Of a stretch of DNA of 64,000 nucleotides, positions 1 through 6,918 are shown in pieces. The stretch covers positions 1 through 64,000 of the forward strand of contig ONAZ01000014.1 in assembly GCA_900315945.1 (NCBI GenBank), given 5' to 3'. The notes under the pieces were generated by a model. It worked only from the letters and a program-made list of their open reading frames with translations. It ran no database searches and was not told the DNA's origin. Origin of the DNA: an uncultured Lachnospiraceae bacterium (lineage in GTDB: Bacteria > Bacillota > Clostridia > Lachnospirales > Lachnospiraceae). Within the stretch, counting starts at the first letter, position 1; each line of letters starts with the position of its first letter. Both the position numbers and the translations under genes were made by a program.

Positions 1-1
1 A

Positions 2-304
2 TTGGCATTGAAGTATAATCCTGAATGGACAGGAGCTGGTGAGACAAGACATCCGATATGGATACCGGATGTGACCTATCGTTATTTTGAATCAGAAGAA
101 CATGAAGAATACGATGTTATGGTTCCTTTTACAAGAGAAAGCTGGCATGGCAGGATGAAGGCTTGTCGTGGTGTAGGTGCGTCACTTTCTGATGAGGAAT
201 TGCTTGCATGGGAAAATGAGCATAAAGAATTGCTTATGGAAAAAGCACCGGAAAAATTTGAAGTGCGTCATTACGCTGCTCTTGCTGTGCTGAAGAAAAA
301 ATAA
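2..304 (+). CDS. class I SAM-dependent methyltransferase, C-terminal part
   Basis: Only the last 100 codons lie in the window; the true start is to the left. The residues FTRESWHGRMKACRG followed by an acidic helix and the end FEVRHYAALAVLKKK are typical of the C-terminal half of small class I S-adenosylmethionine methyltransferases of Firmicutes; the SAM-binding glycine motif is not included, so the substrate cannot be guessed. A terminator follows directly. A diverged copy of the last 15 codons occurs at 5514-5558, on the far side of the following gene group, which makes this gene the probable recombination site of the island. Family call is from memory of the family, not from a search. Confidence 0.7.
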   Translation: MALKYNPEWTGAGETRHPIWIPDVTYRYFESEEHEEYDVMVPFTRESWHGRMKACRGVGASLSDEELLAWENEHKELLMEKAPEKFEVRHYAALAVLKKK

Positions 305-343
305 TAAATTCCGGATGCTCAAAAAGCAACCGGGAATTTTTTT
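305..343 (+). terminator. rho-independent terminator after the methyltransferase
   Basis: AAATTCC-GG pairs with CCGGGAATTT (one bulge), with a smaller GC/GC pairing inside the loop, followed by a run of T. Confidence 0.7.
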
Positions 344-364
344 GAAAAAATTTTGATGTAACCA

Positions 365-393
365 TTGAAATTACAGCCGGTGTGATGTAGAAT
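365..393 (+). promoter_or_regulatory. promoter of the Rrf2 gene
   Basis: TTGAAA (365-370) and TAGAAT (388-393) separated by exactly 17 bp, ending 20 bp before the start codon. The GGAGGTGG ribosome site at 401-408 follows and fixes the start at 414. Confidence 0.7.
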
Positions 394-413
394 GATAGCT
401 GGAGGTGGTTTAT

Positions 414-854
414 ATGCAGATATCGAGCAGATTTACCGTGGCTTTGCATATCTTCACCTGTGTGGATACATTTAAGGATGAATATAAGGTTACGAGTGAT
501 TTTCTCGCAAGGAGCATAGGAACTAATCCGGTTATCATTCGAAAAATACTCACACAGCTGCAGGGTGCAGGGCTTATAACAGTAGCGAGAGGAACCGGTG
601 GAATCTCGCCAACAAGAGAACTATCGGAGATATCCTTTTATGATGTATATCAGGCCATAGAGCCTGTAGAGGGCGGAGACTTGTTCCGGTTTCATGAGAA
701 TCCGAGTCCACAGTGTCCTGTAGGTAAAAATATCCACGCCCTTTTGGATGACAAATTAATAGACATCCAAGCTGCTATGGAGAACGAAATGAAAAAGTAT
801 ACGATAGCGGATTTAAGAACGGGAATGCAGGATATTCTCGCAAAAGAAGCTTGA
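414..854 (+). CDS. Rrf2 family transcriptional regulator
   Basis: A 146-residue protein with the Rrf2 layout: MQISSRF start, winged helix-turn-helix over about residues 1-70, then the wing segment with ARGTGGISPTRE and a C-terminal dimerisation helix. Only one cysteine (in CPVGKN) lies where Fe-S-binding members such as IscR and NsrR carry three, so a cluster is unlikely; it resembles the cluster-free YwnA type. The upstream in-frame GTG at 405 overlaps the ribosome site GGAGGTGG and was rejected in favour of ATG 414. It precedes the macrodomain and sirtuin genes and could control them, although a hairpin terminator separates them. Target is unknown. Confidence 0.85.
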   Translation: MQISSRFTVALHIFTCVDTFKDEYKVTSDFLARSIGTNPVIIRKILTQLQGAGLITVARGTGGISPTRELSEISFYDVYQAIEPVEGGDLFRFHENPSPQCPVGKNIHALLDDKLIDIQAAMENEMKKYTIADLRTGMQDILAKEA

Positions 855-862
855 CAATATGG

Positions 863-894
863 GACTCCGAAGCAGACAGCTTCGGAGTCTTTTC
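863..894 (+). terminator. strong terminator or attenuator between Rrf2 and macrodomain genes
   Basis: A perfect 11-bp inverted repeat, GACTCCGAAGC and GCTTCGGAGTC, with a 5-nt loop and TTTT. It sits between the Rrf2 stop codon and the ribosome site of the macrodomain gene only 4 nt downstream, so it would act as a terminator with read-through or as an attenuator. Confidence 0.8.
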
Positions 895-913
895 TAAGGA
901 GGCATTTAACAGT

Positions 914-1720
914 ATGAATGAGAAAATGACACAGAATCAGCGACTAGATTATCTTGTAGAGGAATTCAAAACGGATTCTATTCAATATAAAGATTTGGAA
1001 ACGCCTAAAGACACCGAAGGAAAGCGACGCATTCTTCGGTCACTTATGAACATCCGTATGCCGAAGGCTTTTTCAGATGATGTACTCGCTGTTCAGAATG
1101 AATATCTGGCAGGTAGAGCTGAAGAAAAAGGTATCGTGCGTCTTTCAGACATCCCGGAAATCCGCGATGGTCTATCTATTTGGCAGGGTGATATCACAAG
1201 GCTTGCTGTGGATGTTATTGTCAATGCTGCAAATTCTCAAATGCTGGGCTGCTTTGTCCCGATGCACACCTGCATTGACAACTGTATCCACACCTTTGCC
1301 GGAGTCCAGCTTCGAGCAGAGTGCAGCAGGCAGATGAATCAGCTGAGGATCAAATACGGCAAAGATTATGAGCAGCCGACTGCTGTTCCAATGCTGACGG
1401 ATGCCTATAATCTTCCTGCGAAAAAGGTAATTCATATTGTAGGCCCGATTGTGCAATATGAGCTGACGCCGGAACTTGAGAAGGACTTGGCGGACTGTTA
1501 CCTGAATACCTTGGATATGTGTCTTGATAATAATTTGCGAAGCGTAGCATTCTGCTGTATTTCTACGGGAGTATTTCATTTTCCGAACAAGCGGGCAACT
1601 CAGATTGCCGTCAGCGCCGTAGACAGCTGGCTCTCACAACATCCGGGTGCTATGGAAAGGGTGATTTTTAATGTTTTTAAGGACGAGGACAAAAAATACT
1701 ATGAAGAACTTATACGATGA
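914..1720 (+). CDS. zinc-dependent macrodomain protein-ADP-ribose hydrolase
   Basis: A 268-residue protein expected to remove ADP-ribose from proteins. Macrodomain motifs are visible: GDIT (92-95), VNAANSQM (102-109), then the zinc-site signature GCFVPMHTCIDN with Cys113, His118 and Cys120, and the ADP-ribose loop CISTGVFHFP. This signature marks the SpyMacroD/SauMacro class found next to SirTM sirtuins. The start is ATG 914 because AAGGAGG lies at 896-902; the longer frame upstream runs through the terminator hairpin and has no ribosome site. It overlaps the sirtuin gene by 20 nt. The GcvH-L and LplA2 partners of the classical lipoylation-linked operon are absent here. Confidence 0.9.
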   Translation: MNEKMTQNQRLDYLVEEFKTDSIQYKDLETPKDTEGKRRILRSLMNIRMPKAFSDDVLAVQNEYLAGRAEEKGIVRLSDIPEIRDGLSIWQGDITRLAVDVIVNAANSQMLGCFVPMHTCIDNCIHTFAGVQLRAECSRQMNQLRIKYGKDYEQPTAVPMLTDAYNLPAKKVIHIVGPIVQYELTPELEKDLADCYLNTLDMCLDNNLRSVAFCCISTGVFHFPNKRATQIAVSAVDSWLSQHPGAMERVIFNVFKDEDKKYYEELIR

Positions 1721-2690
1721 AATGCCGAACGGCTATCAAGAAAGCATTCAGAAGGGACTCGGTGCGGTGCGGTATTTCAGCAGAAATATGTCATTCAAAA
1801 CAGGCTCTGAGGAGGAACGAATCGCCAGATTAAAGAAGGAGATCGAAGAGGCAGATGCAGTCGTTATCGGAGCGGGTGCCGGACTTTCCACTTCTGCCGG
1901 ACTGACCTATAGCGGAGAGCGATTTGAAAGGTACTTCTTTGACTTTGCAAGGAAGTATGGCATCCGGGATATGTATTCCGGCGGGTTCTATCCCTTCCCC
2001 GATGAAGAAACACGCTGGGCATGGTGGGCAAGACATATCTATTTCAATCGATATATTGATGCTCCGAAGCCTGTCTATCAAGAACTGCTCTCACTTGTGA
2101 AAGATAAGGATTATTTTGTTGTTACAACGAATGTAGATCATCAGTTTCAGAGAGCAGGCTTTGATAAAAAGCGTCTGTTCTACACCCAAGGAGACTATGG
2201 ACTTTTCCAGAGCGTCAATTCATCCATGCAGAAAACCTATGATAATGAAGAATGGGTAATGAAAGCAATGGAAGCACAGGGGTTCATAAGAGACGAGAAT
2301 GGATTGTTTCAGGTTCCTGAAAGTGGTGAACTGAAAATGAAGATTCCTGCATCACTCATTCCGAAATGTCCGGATGATGGGTCTGATGTTACTATGAATC
2401 TTCGTGCGGATGATTCCTTTGTCGAAGATGGAGGGTGGCATAGAGCGTCTGCGGCATATGCGGATTTCCTACTTAAGACTGAGAGCCTTCATGTGCTTTA
2501 TCTGGAGCTTGGCGTGGGAGCCAATACACCCGTCATTGTGAAGTATCCGTTCTGGCAAATGACTCTGGCAAATGAAAAATCAGTGTATGCTTGTATCAAT
2601 TATGGCGAGGCATTTTGTCCGGGCGAAATTGCAAACAGGAGTATCTGCATCGATGGGGATATTGGTGATGTATTTGTGAAGATGAAATAA
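1701..2690 (+). CDS. class M sirtuin (SirTM-like protein ADP-ribosyltransferase)
   Basis: A 329-residue sirtuin. The NAD-binding motif GAGAGLSTSAGL, the TTNVDHQF segment and YTQGDYG are visible. The Gln in TQGDYG replaces the catalytic His of deacetylase sirtuins, as in SirTM enzymes, which transfer ADP-ribose and rely on Asn and Gln. The small zinc module is degenerate (KCPDDG rather than CPxCG). ATG 1701 overlaps the macrodomain gene by 20 nt; ATG 1722 is an alternative start. Together with the macrodomain hydrolase it forms a writer/eraser pair, but no lipoylated carrier gene is next to it, so its substrate is open. Confidence 0.88.
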   Translation: MKNLYDEMPNGYQESIQKGLGAVRYFSRNMSFKTGSEEERIARLKKEIEEADAVVIGAGAGLSTSAGLTYSGERFERYFFDFARKYGIRDMYSGGFYPFPDEETRWAWWARHIYFNRYIDAPKPVYQELLSLVKDKDYFVVTTNVDHQFQRAGFDKKRLFYTQGDYGLFQSVNSSMQKTYDNEEWVMKAMEAQGFIRDENGLFQVPESGELKMKIPASLIPKCPDDGSDVTMNLRADDSFVEDGGWHRASAAYADFLLKTESLHVLYLELGVGANTPVIVKYPFWQMTLANEKSVYACINYGEAFCPGEIANRSICIDGDIGDVFVKMK

Positions 2691-2923
2691 CAACAGGTCT
2701 TTAAAAGAAAAATCAGGCTCCAAAACTGCCGTCATTGATATGTACCCTATATTCTGCACACTGCTGACTATGCTGAAAAGGATGGGATTGTTTTTATTTC
2801 GGTGTATTGGGCTTGGTTGCTTTAACTGAAAACCTGATAGTTAGTTAAACAGATCAGTAGCTGATATTGTGATGGCAAATCCTGGCTTGGCAAGATTAAA
2901 AATGAAAAACCGGAGGAAATGAG

Positions 2924-3553
2924 ATGGATACAAACGAATATACGATAAGACTAGAAATGGAAGAGGATTATAGGGCTGTTGAGAACCTTGTGAGAGAATC
3001 GTTCTGGAATGTTTACCGTCCGGGATGCAGTGAGCATTATGTGATCCATGTGCTCAGGGATGATCCGGCATTCGTGAAAGAGCTGGATTTCGTTATGGAG
3101 CAGGATGGAAGGCTGATAGGTCAGAATGTGTTCATGAGGACGATCATCGAAGCCGATGACGGAAGGAAGATCCCAGTTTTAACGATGGGTCCGATAGGAA
3201 TCACGCCTGAGTTGAAACGCAAGGGCTATGGAAAGGCTTTGCTGGATTACTCTTTGGAAAAAGCTGCCGGAATGGGCTTCGGGGCGGTTTTGTTTGAAGG
3301 AAACATTGATTTCTATGGCAAAAGTGGTTTTACCTATGTCAAAGAGTTTGGCATTCGATATCATGACCTTCCGGAAGATGAAGATTCCTCCTTCTTTCTC
3401 TGCAAAGAACTGATTCCGGGATATCTGCATGATGTGACCGGGGTATATCAGACTCCGCAGGGGTACTATGTGAAGGACGAGGGCGTGGATGAGTTTGATA
3501 AAGGCTTTCCGCCAAAAGAGAAGCAAAAGCTCCCGGGACAGATATTTGGATAA
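2924..3553 (+). CDS. GNAT family N-acetyltransferase (YhbS-like)
   Basis: A 209-residue acetyltransferase. The acetyl-CoA motif A is visible as GPIGITPELKRKGYGKALLDY around residues 89-109 (the key part is KRKGYG), after the beta-strand VLTMGP. The layout with the segment FYGKSGFTYVKEFGIRYH is that of YhbS/predicted N-acetyltransferases. CGGAGGAAAT precedes ATG by 4-5 nt. Substrate cannot be inferred. It stands 233 bp after the sirtuin gene; I see no terminator or other gene in that gap. Confidence 0.85.
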   Translation: MDTNEYTIRLEMEEDYRAVENLVRESFWNVYRPGCSEHYVIHVLRDDPAFVKELDFVMEQDGRLIGQNVFMRTIIEADDGRKIPVLTMGPIGITPELKRKGYGKALLDYSLEKAAGMGFGAVLFEGNIDFYGKSGFTYVKEFGIRYHDLPEDEDSSFFLCKELIPGYLHDVTGVYQTPQGYYVKDEGVDEFDKGFPPKEKQKLPGQIFG

Positions 3554-3609
3554 GGGCTGCGAAGTATTGACGCTCGGAGAGTACATGGGGGAAAAGGAGG
3601 CTTGATGTT

Positions 3610-4078
3610 ATGAGATTGGACGGTTTTGGATTATTGGTTGAGGATATGGCGAAGATGATTCGCTTTTACAGGGATGTGCTTGGATTCGAGATTAAGGAAG
3701 AAGAGAATACATCAAACGTTTATCTAATGAAGGACGGAACGCTGTTTCTGCTATACGGCAGGAAAGATTTTGAGAAGATGACAAGCCGCCGGTATGAGTA
3801 TGTTAAGGATCTGAATGGTCATTCGGAGATTGCTCTTTATGTTGATACCTTTGATGAGGTTGATGCAGCATTCAAAAATGCGGTAGAGAATGGGGCAACA
3901 CCAGTTTTAGAGCCGGAACTTGAACCGTGGGGGTGCTGCGTGCCAGTGGCACGCGTTCAGCACCGACCGAGCCGGGAGGCGAGACCAGAGAACCTGCTAT
4001 ATTGCAGATCCGGAAGGAAATCTGATTGAGATTGGTTCTTGGAATAAACCTTTTGAAGAGAAGGATGCGAGGAGATAA
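3610..4078 (+). pseudogene. VOC/glyoxalase family protein, frameshifted by a 52-bp insertion
   Basis: The first 108 codons are a clean vicinal-oxygen-chelate domain (LVEDMAKMIRFYRDVLGFE, then EIALYVDTFDEVDAAFKNAV, ending in ELEPWG). The expected continuation QRTCYIADPEGNLIEIGSW is present but in another frame, starting at 3986 and ending with TAA at 4076-4078. Between them is a 52-bp GC-rich stretch (3934-3985) with a strong hairpin. As read from the ATG, translation leaves the family sequence and stops at 4029. Removing 52 nt restores one uninterrupted frame. The family includes fosfomycin and bleomycin resistance proteins and glyoxalases; no specific function can be assigned. Confidence 0.85.
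3932..3985. repeat. small GC-rich palindromic insertion inside the VOC gene
   Basis: GGTGCTG and CGTGCCA (3932-3945) pair with TGGCACG and CAGCACC (3947-3964) around a one-base centre, with a four-base bulge; a GC-rich tail (GAGCCGGGAGGCGAG) follows. It splits a conserved protein motif exactly, so it is an insertion of 52 nt and resembles a REP/MITE-like element. I see no second copy in the window. Confidence 0.7.
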
Positions 4079-4100
4079 AAGGGAGCAGATAAAAGGGAGC
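4073..4100 (+). repeat. two tandem copies of a 14-bp unit carrying a ribosome site
   Basis: AGATAAAAGGGAGC occurs twice in a row, each copy containing a GGGAG ribosome-site core, just before the radical SAM gene. The first copy contains the stop codon of the restored VOC frame. A slipped duplication is the simplest explanation. Confidence 0.8.
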
Positions 4101-4107
4101 AGATAAG

Positions 4108-4986
4108 ATGCATTTTGTTGATGCAAAAGGGATCCTGACCGGCAGCGGCGGACACTATGGAATGAACATATATCGGGGATGTACTCACGGTTGCATATAC
4201 TGTGACAGTAGGAGCAGGTGTTATCAGTTTACGCATCCATTTGAAGATATTGAGGTGAAGCAGAATGCACCGGATCTTCTGGAAAAAGCGTTGAAGTCGA
4301 AGAGAAAAAAGTGCATGATCGGAACAGGCTCGATGTCAGATCCGTATATGCATTGCGAAGAAGATCTGCGGTTGACAAGGCGATGCCTGGAAATTATTTT
4401 GGAAAATGGTTTTGGAGTTGCGATTCAGACAAAATCTGACCGTATACTTCGGGATATCGACTTGCTATCAAAGATTAACAGTTCTGCAAAATGCGTGGTG
4501 CAGATGACGCTTACAACCTACGATGATGACCTGTGCCGGATATTAGAGCCGAATGTCTGCAATACAAAGAGACGGATTGAAGTGCTGGAAGAAATGCGCA
4601 AGAATGGCATTTCAACGATTGTCTGGCTTACGCCGATTCTGCCTTTTATCAATGATACTGAGGATAACATCACAGCAATTCTGAATGAGTGTGTAAGAGT
4701 CGGGGTAAAGGGCATTATTGATTTCGGCATGGGTCTAACACTACGTGAAGGTGATCGTGAATATTATTATGCGGCGCTTGATAAGTATTTTCCGGGAATG
4801 AAAGAGCGGTATATCAAAAGGTATGGAAATGCGTATGAACTGCCAAGTCCGAAAGCAAACGAATTGACAGGGATATTCCAGAGAATCTGTAAGGACAATG
4901 GGATACTATCAACTCCGGATGAGTGCTTCGGTTTTATGCAGGAACTGCCGGATAAGTATCCGCAGATGAGTATTTTTGATCTGTAA
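4108..4986 (+). CDS. radical SAM protein, spore photoproduct lyase-like family
   Basis: A 292-residue radical SAM enzyme. The cluster motif GCTHGCIYC places Cys25, Cys29 and Cys32 in the CX3CX2C order that binds the 4Fe-4S cluster and SAM. The following segments (IGTGSMSDPYMHCEEDLRLT, then AIQTKSDRILRDIDLL and WLTPILPFINDTEDNI) fit the SPL-family radical SAM proteins common in Clostridia (Rv2578c-like). A true spore photoproduct lyase is longer and carries an additional active-site Cys, so a DNA-repair role should not be assumed. It precedes the GNAT gene by 16 nt and is probably co-transcribed with it. Confidence 0.85.
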   Translation: MHFVDAKGILTGSGGHYGMNIYRGCTHGCIYCDSRSRCYQFTHPFEDIEVKQNAPDLLEKALKSKRKKCMIGTGSMSDPYMHCEEDLRLTRRCLEIILENGFGVAIQTKSDRILRDIDLLSKINSSAKCVVQMTLTTYDDDLCRILEPNVCNTKRRIEVLEEMRKNGISTIVWLTPILPFINDTEDNITAILNECVRVGVKGIIDFGMGLTLREGDREYYYAALDKYFPGMKERYIKRYGNAYELPSPKANELTGIFQRICKDNGILSTPDECFGFMQELPDKYPQMSIFDL

Positions 4987-5002
4987 AGCGAAGGAGATAG
5001 AA

Positions 5003-5518
5003 ATGATAACACTTAAAAGACCGACTAAAGAATATGAATCAGAGGCACTTGCCTTTAAGCAGGAATTTATCGAAAACGGAGAGACAACCATAAACGGAAG
5101 TGAACTCTTAGATCAGATGGACTCATATGATGAGTGGCTTAAATCTGTTACAGATAATATTTCACCCGATACCGTAAACTCGGAATGGGTTGTAACAGAC
5201 ACATATTTTGCATTTGATGAGGATGATAATATCGTTGGTATCATCGATCTTCGTCATGAATTGAATGATTTTCTGAAGGATTTTGGGAACAGCGGTTATA
5301 GTGTGAGACCATCCCAGCGTCGAAAAGGGTACGCGACTGAAATGCTAAAACTTATTATAGAACGGGCTCATCAAATAGGAATGGATAAACTTCAGCTATC
5401 AGTAGAAACTTCAAATGAAGCGTCTGTAAAGACAATAACGAAAAATGGAGGAAAGTACGAGAGAAGCTTTACCTATGAAGGGGAGGAAGCAGCTGTATAT
5501 ATGATAGTTTTAGTTTGA
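5003..5518 (+). CDS. GNAT family N-acetyltransferase
   Basis: A 171-residue acetyltransferase with the acetyl-CoA loop VRPSQRRKGYATEML and the follow-up AHQIGMDKLQLSVETSNEAS typical of GNAT proteins (RimI/YjcK-like). AAGGAGATAG precedes ATG 5003, which is preferred over the in-frame ATG 4976 that lies inside the radical SAM gene. It is the last gene of the GC-rich island: its stop codon TGA (5516-5518) overlaps the remnant of a second methyltransferase gene. Substrate unknown. Confidence 0.82.
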   Translation: MITLKRPTKEYESEALAFKQEFIENGETTINGSELLDQMDSYDEWLKSVTDNISPDTVNSEWVVTDTYFAFDEDDNIVGIIDLRHELNDFLKDFGNSGYSVRPSQRRKGYATEMLKLIIERAHQIGMDKLQLSVETSNEASVKTITKNGGKYERSFTYEGEEAAVYMIVLV

Positions 5519-5558
5519 AGTGAAGCACTACGCAACTCTTGCATTATTAAGGAAAATA
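5514..5558 (+). pseudogene. 3' remnant of a methyltransferase gene, homologous to 257-304
   Basis: Read in frame from 5514 the sequence gives FEVKHYATLALLRKI, matching FEVRHYAALAVLKKK at the end of the methyltransferase at 2-304. The nucleotide match is imperfect (diverged, AT-richer codons here), so it is not a recent duplicate but the end of a homologous gene of the resident chromosome. Only about 15 codons survive; the frame then runs on to TAA at 5601. It marks the right border of the island. Confidence 0.75.
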
Positions 5559-5625
5559 AGATTAAAAAATGTCGCATTTTATGTTTCTATGGTGTATATA
5601 TAAGTGTAAGGATATAAATCCAAAA

Positions 5626-5654
5626 ATGACAATCGATAATAAAGTAAATACAAT
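5626..5654 (+). promoter_or_regulatory. promoter of the Nif11-leader-like gene
   Basis: ATGACA (5626-5631) and TACAAT (5649-5654) are 17 bp apart. A short inverted repeat, GATAATA with TATTATC, brackets the -10 region. Confidence 0.5.
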
Positions 5655-5691
5655 ACACTATTATCAATAATAAAAAAGGGAGGAAACAATT

Positions 5692-5967
5692 ATGAGAAAA
5701 GAATTATTAAAGGGATTAACAGAGGAACAAATTAAGAAGGTAGAAGCTTGCAAGAGTTCAGAGGAAATCTTAGCGCTTGCCAAGGCAGAAGGTGTTACAT
5801 TAAATGATGAGCAGCTTGAAGCAGTTTCAGGTGGAGGATGTGTTGAGCCATCTAAACCAAAGTGTCCATCATGTGGTGCTAAAGAGGATCAGGAATTACG
5901 GAGGACAGATGCATTGGCACGCGGAGAATATAAGTGTGGTAAGTGTGGTAATTATTATTGGAAATAA
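5692..5967 (+). CDS. Nif11-leader-like peptide with a zinc-ribbon core
   Basis: A 91-residue protein. The first 50 residues look like a RiPP leader of the Nif11-like type: LTEEQIKKVEACKSSEEILA, then LNDEQLEAVSGGGC, the classical double-glycine site. After it comes CPSCG and CGKCGNYYW, two CxxC knuckles that would bind one zinc, which is unusual for a peptide natural product core. GGGAGG lies 8 nt before ATG and the gene has its own promoter. No maturation enzyme, peptidase-transporter or second precursor is nearby; the next gene, tcdA, is a tRNA enzyme. It may be an orphan precursor or a small cytosolic zinc protein that kept the leader-like helix. Confidence 0.65.
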   Translation: MRKELLKGLTEEQIKKVEACKSSEEILALAKAEGVTLNDEQLEAVSGGGCVEPSKPKCPSCGAKEDQELRRTDALARGEYKCGKCGNYYWK

Positions 5968-6185
5968 TGAAAGAATCTTTGTCTACAGTCTGAATCAAAT
6001 AATTAATTATTTGAATTTGTAATTATAATAGGACAGTCGAATTTTGTGCAGCCTTTACAGTATTAAGTTGAAAATTTATATCTTGGTCTAAAGTTAATTC
6101 AGAGAAACCTAACTTCCATCGCCCTGTTGACTTCGGTATAATGAGAATACACTGACCTGTTGTTTGCTTGAATAGGAGTTATAGG

Positions 6186-6875
6186 ATGTCAAATCAATTT
6201 TCGAGAACTCAGCTTATATTTGGAGCTGAGAATATGGATAAGTTACAAAAATCAAGAGTAGCAGTATTCGGTGTAGGAGGAGTCGGTGGATATACGGTAG
6301 AAGCATTAGCTAGAAGTGGTGTTGGAACCCTTGATTTAATTGATAATGACAAGGTATGTCTATCCAATATTAATAGACAGATTATTGCAACTAGAAGTAC
6401 AGTAGGTAAGTATAAGGTAGATGTGGCAAAAGAGAGAATTATTGACATCAATCCTGATGCAAAGGTTAATATTTATAAAACATTTTACCTACCAGAGACA
6501 AAGGATCAGTTCCATTTTGAAGATTATGATTATGTGGTAGATGCCATTGATACTGTTACAGGTAAAATTCAATTGGTTCTTCAGGCACAGGAAGCAGGAA
6601 CGCCTATTATAAGTAGCATGGGGGCTGGTAATAAAATAAATCCTTCGCAGTTTGAAGTAGCTGATATCTATAAGACATCCGTATGTCCTTTGGCTAAAGT
6701 TATGCGTCGTGAATTAAAAAAACGCGGTGTGAAAAAGCTGAAAGTTGTTTATTCTAAGGAAAAGCCAATTAAAAACTCTGAGGACGTACCAGGAAGTAAT
6801 GCTTTCGTACCATCTACAGTTGGACTTATTATTGCAAGTGAAGTAATAAAGGATATTTTGGGATTTTATAATTAG
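6186..6875 (+). CDS. tcdA: tRNA threonylcarbamoyladenosine dehydratase (TcdA/YgdL family)
   Basis: A 229-residue E1-like enzyme that uses ATP to cyclise t6A at position 37 of ANN-decoding tRNAs. The Rossmann motif VFGVGGVGGYTVEALARSG (about residues 26-44), the LSNINRQI adenylation arginine segment and the family segment CPLAKVMRRELKKRGV are visible. ATG 6186 follows GGAG; the upstream TTG 6168 has no ribosome site. The protein is somewhat shorter than the Escherichia coli enzyme, as is usual in Firmicutes. A bidirectional terminator overlaps its 3' end. Confidence 0.9.
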   Translation: MSNQFSRTQLIFGAENMDKLQKSRVAVFGVGGVGGYTVEALARSGVGTLDLIDNDKVCLSNINRQIIATRSTVGKYKVDVAKERIIDINPDAKVNIYKTFYLPETKDQFHFEDYDYVVDAIDTVTGKIQLVLQAQEAGTPIISSMGAGNKINPSQFEVADIYKTSVCPLAKVMRRELKKRGVKKLKVVYSKEKPIKNSEDVPGSNAFVPSTVGLIIASEVIKDILGFYN

Positions 6876-6895
6876 AATCCCAAAATATCCTTTTT
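6848..6895. terminator. bidirectional terminator between tcdA and the EAL gene
   Basis: A perfect 18-bp inverted repeat (AAAGGATATTTTGGGATT and its complement) with a 10-12 nt loop and T runs on both strands; its left arm is inside the last codons of tcdA. It serves two convergent genes. Confidence 0.9.
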
Positions 6896-6918
6896 GTTTT
6901 AATAATATAATTTGAATC

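Noticed and set aside
2691-2923. Possible small gene in the gap after the sirtuin gene
   Set aside because: No start with ribosome site and no open frame of useful length; only weak, AT-moderate sequence.
4108-4986. Spore photoproduct lyase proper
   Set aside because: The protein has the family radical SAM motif but is shorter and lacks the spore context; only the family name is justified.
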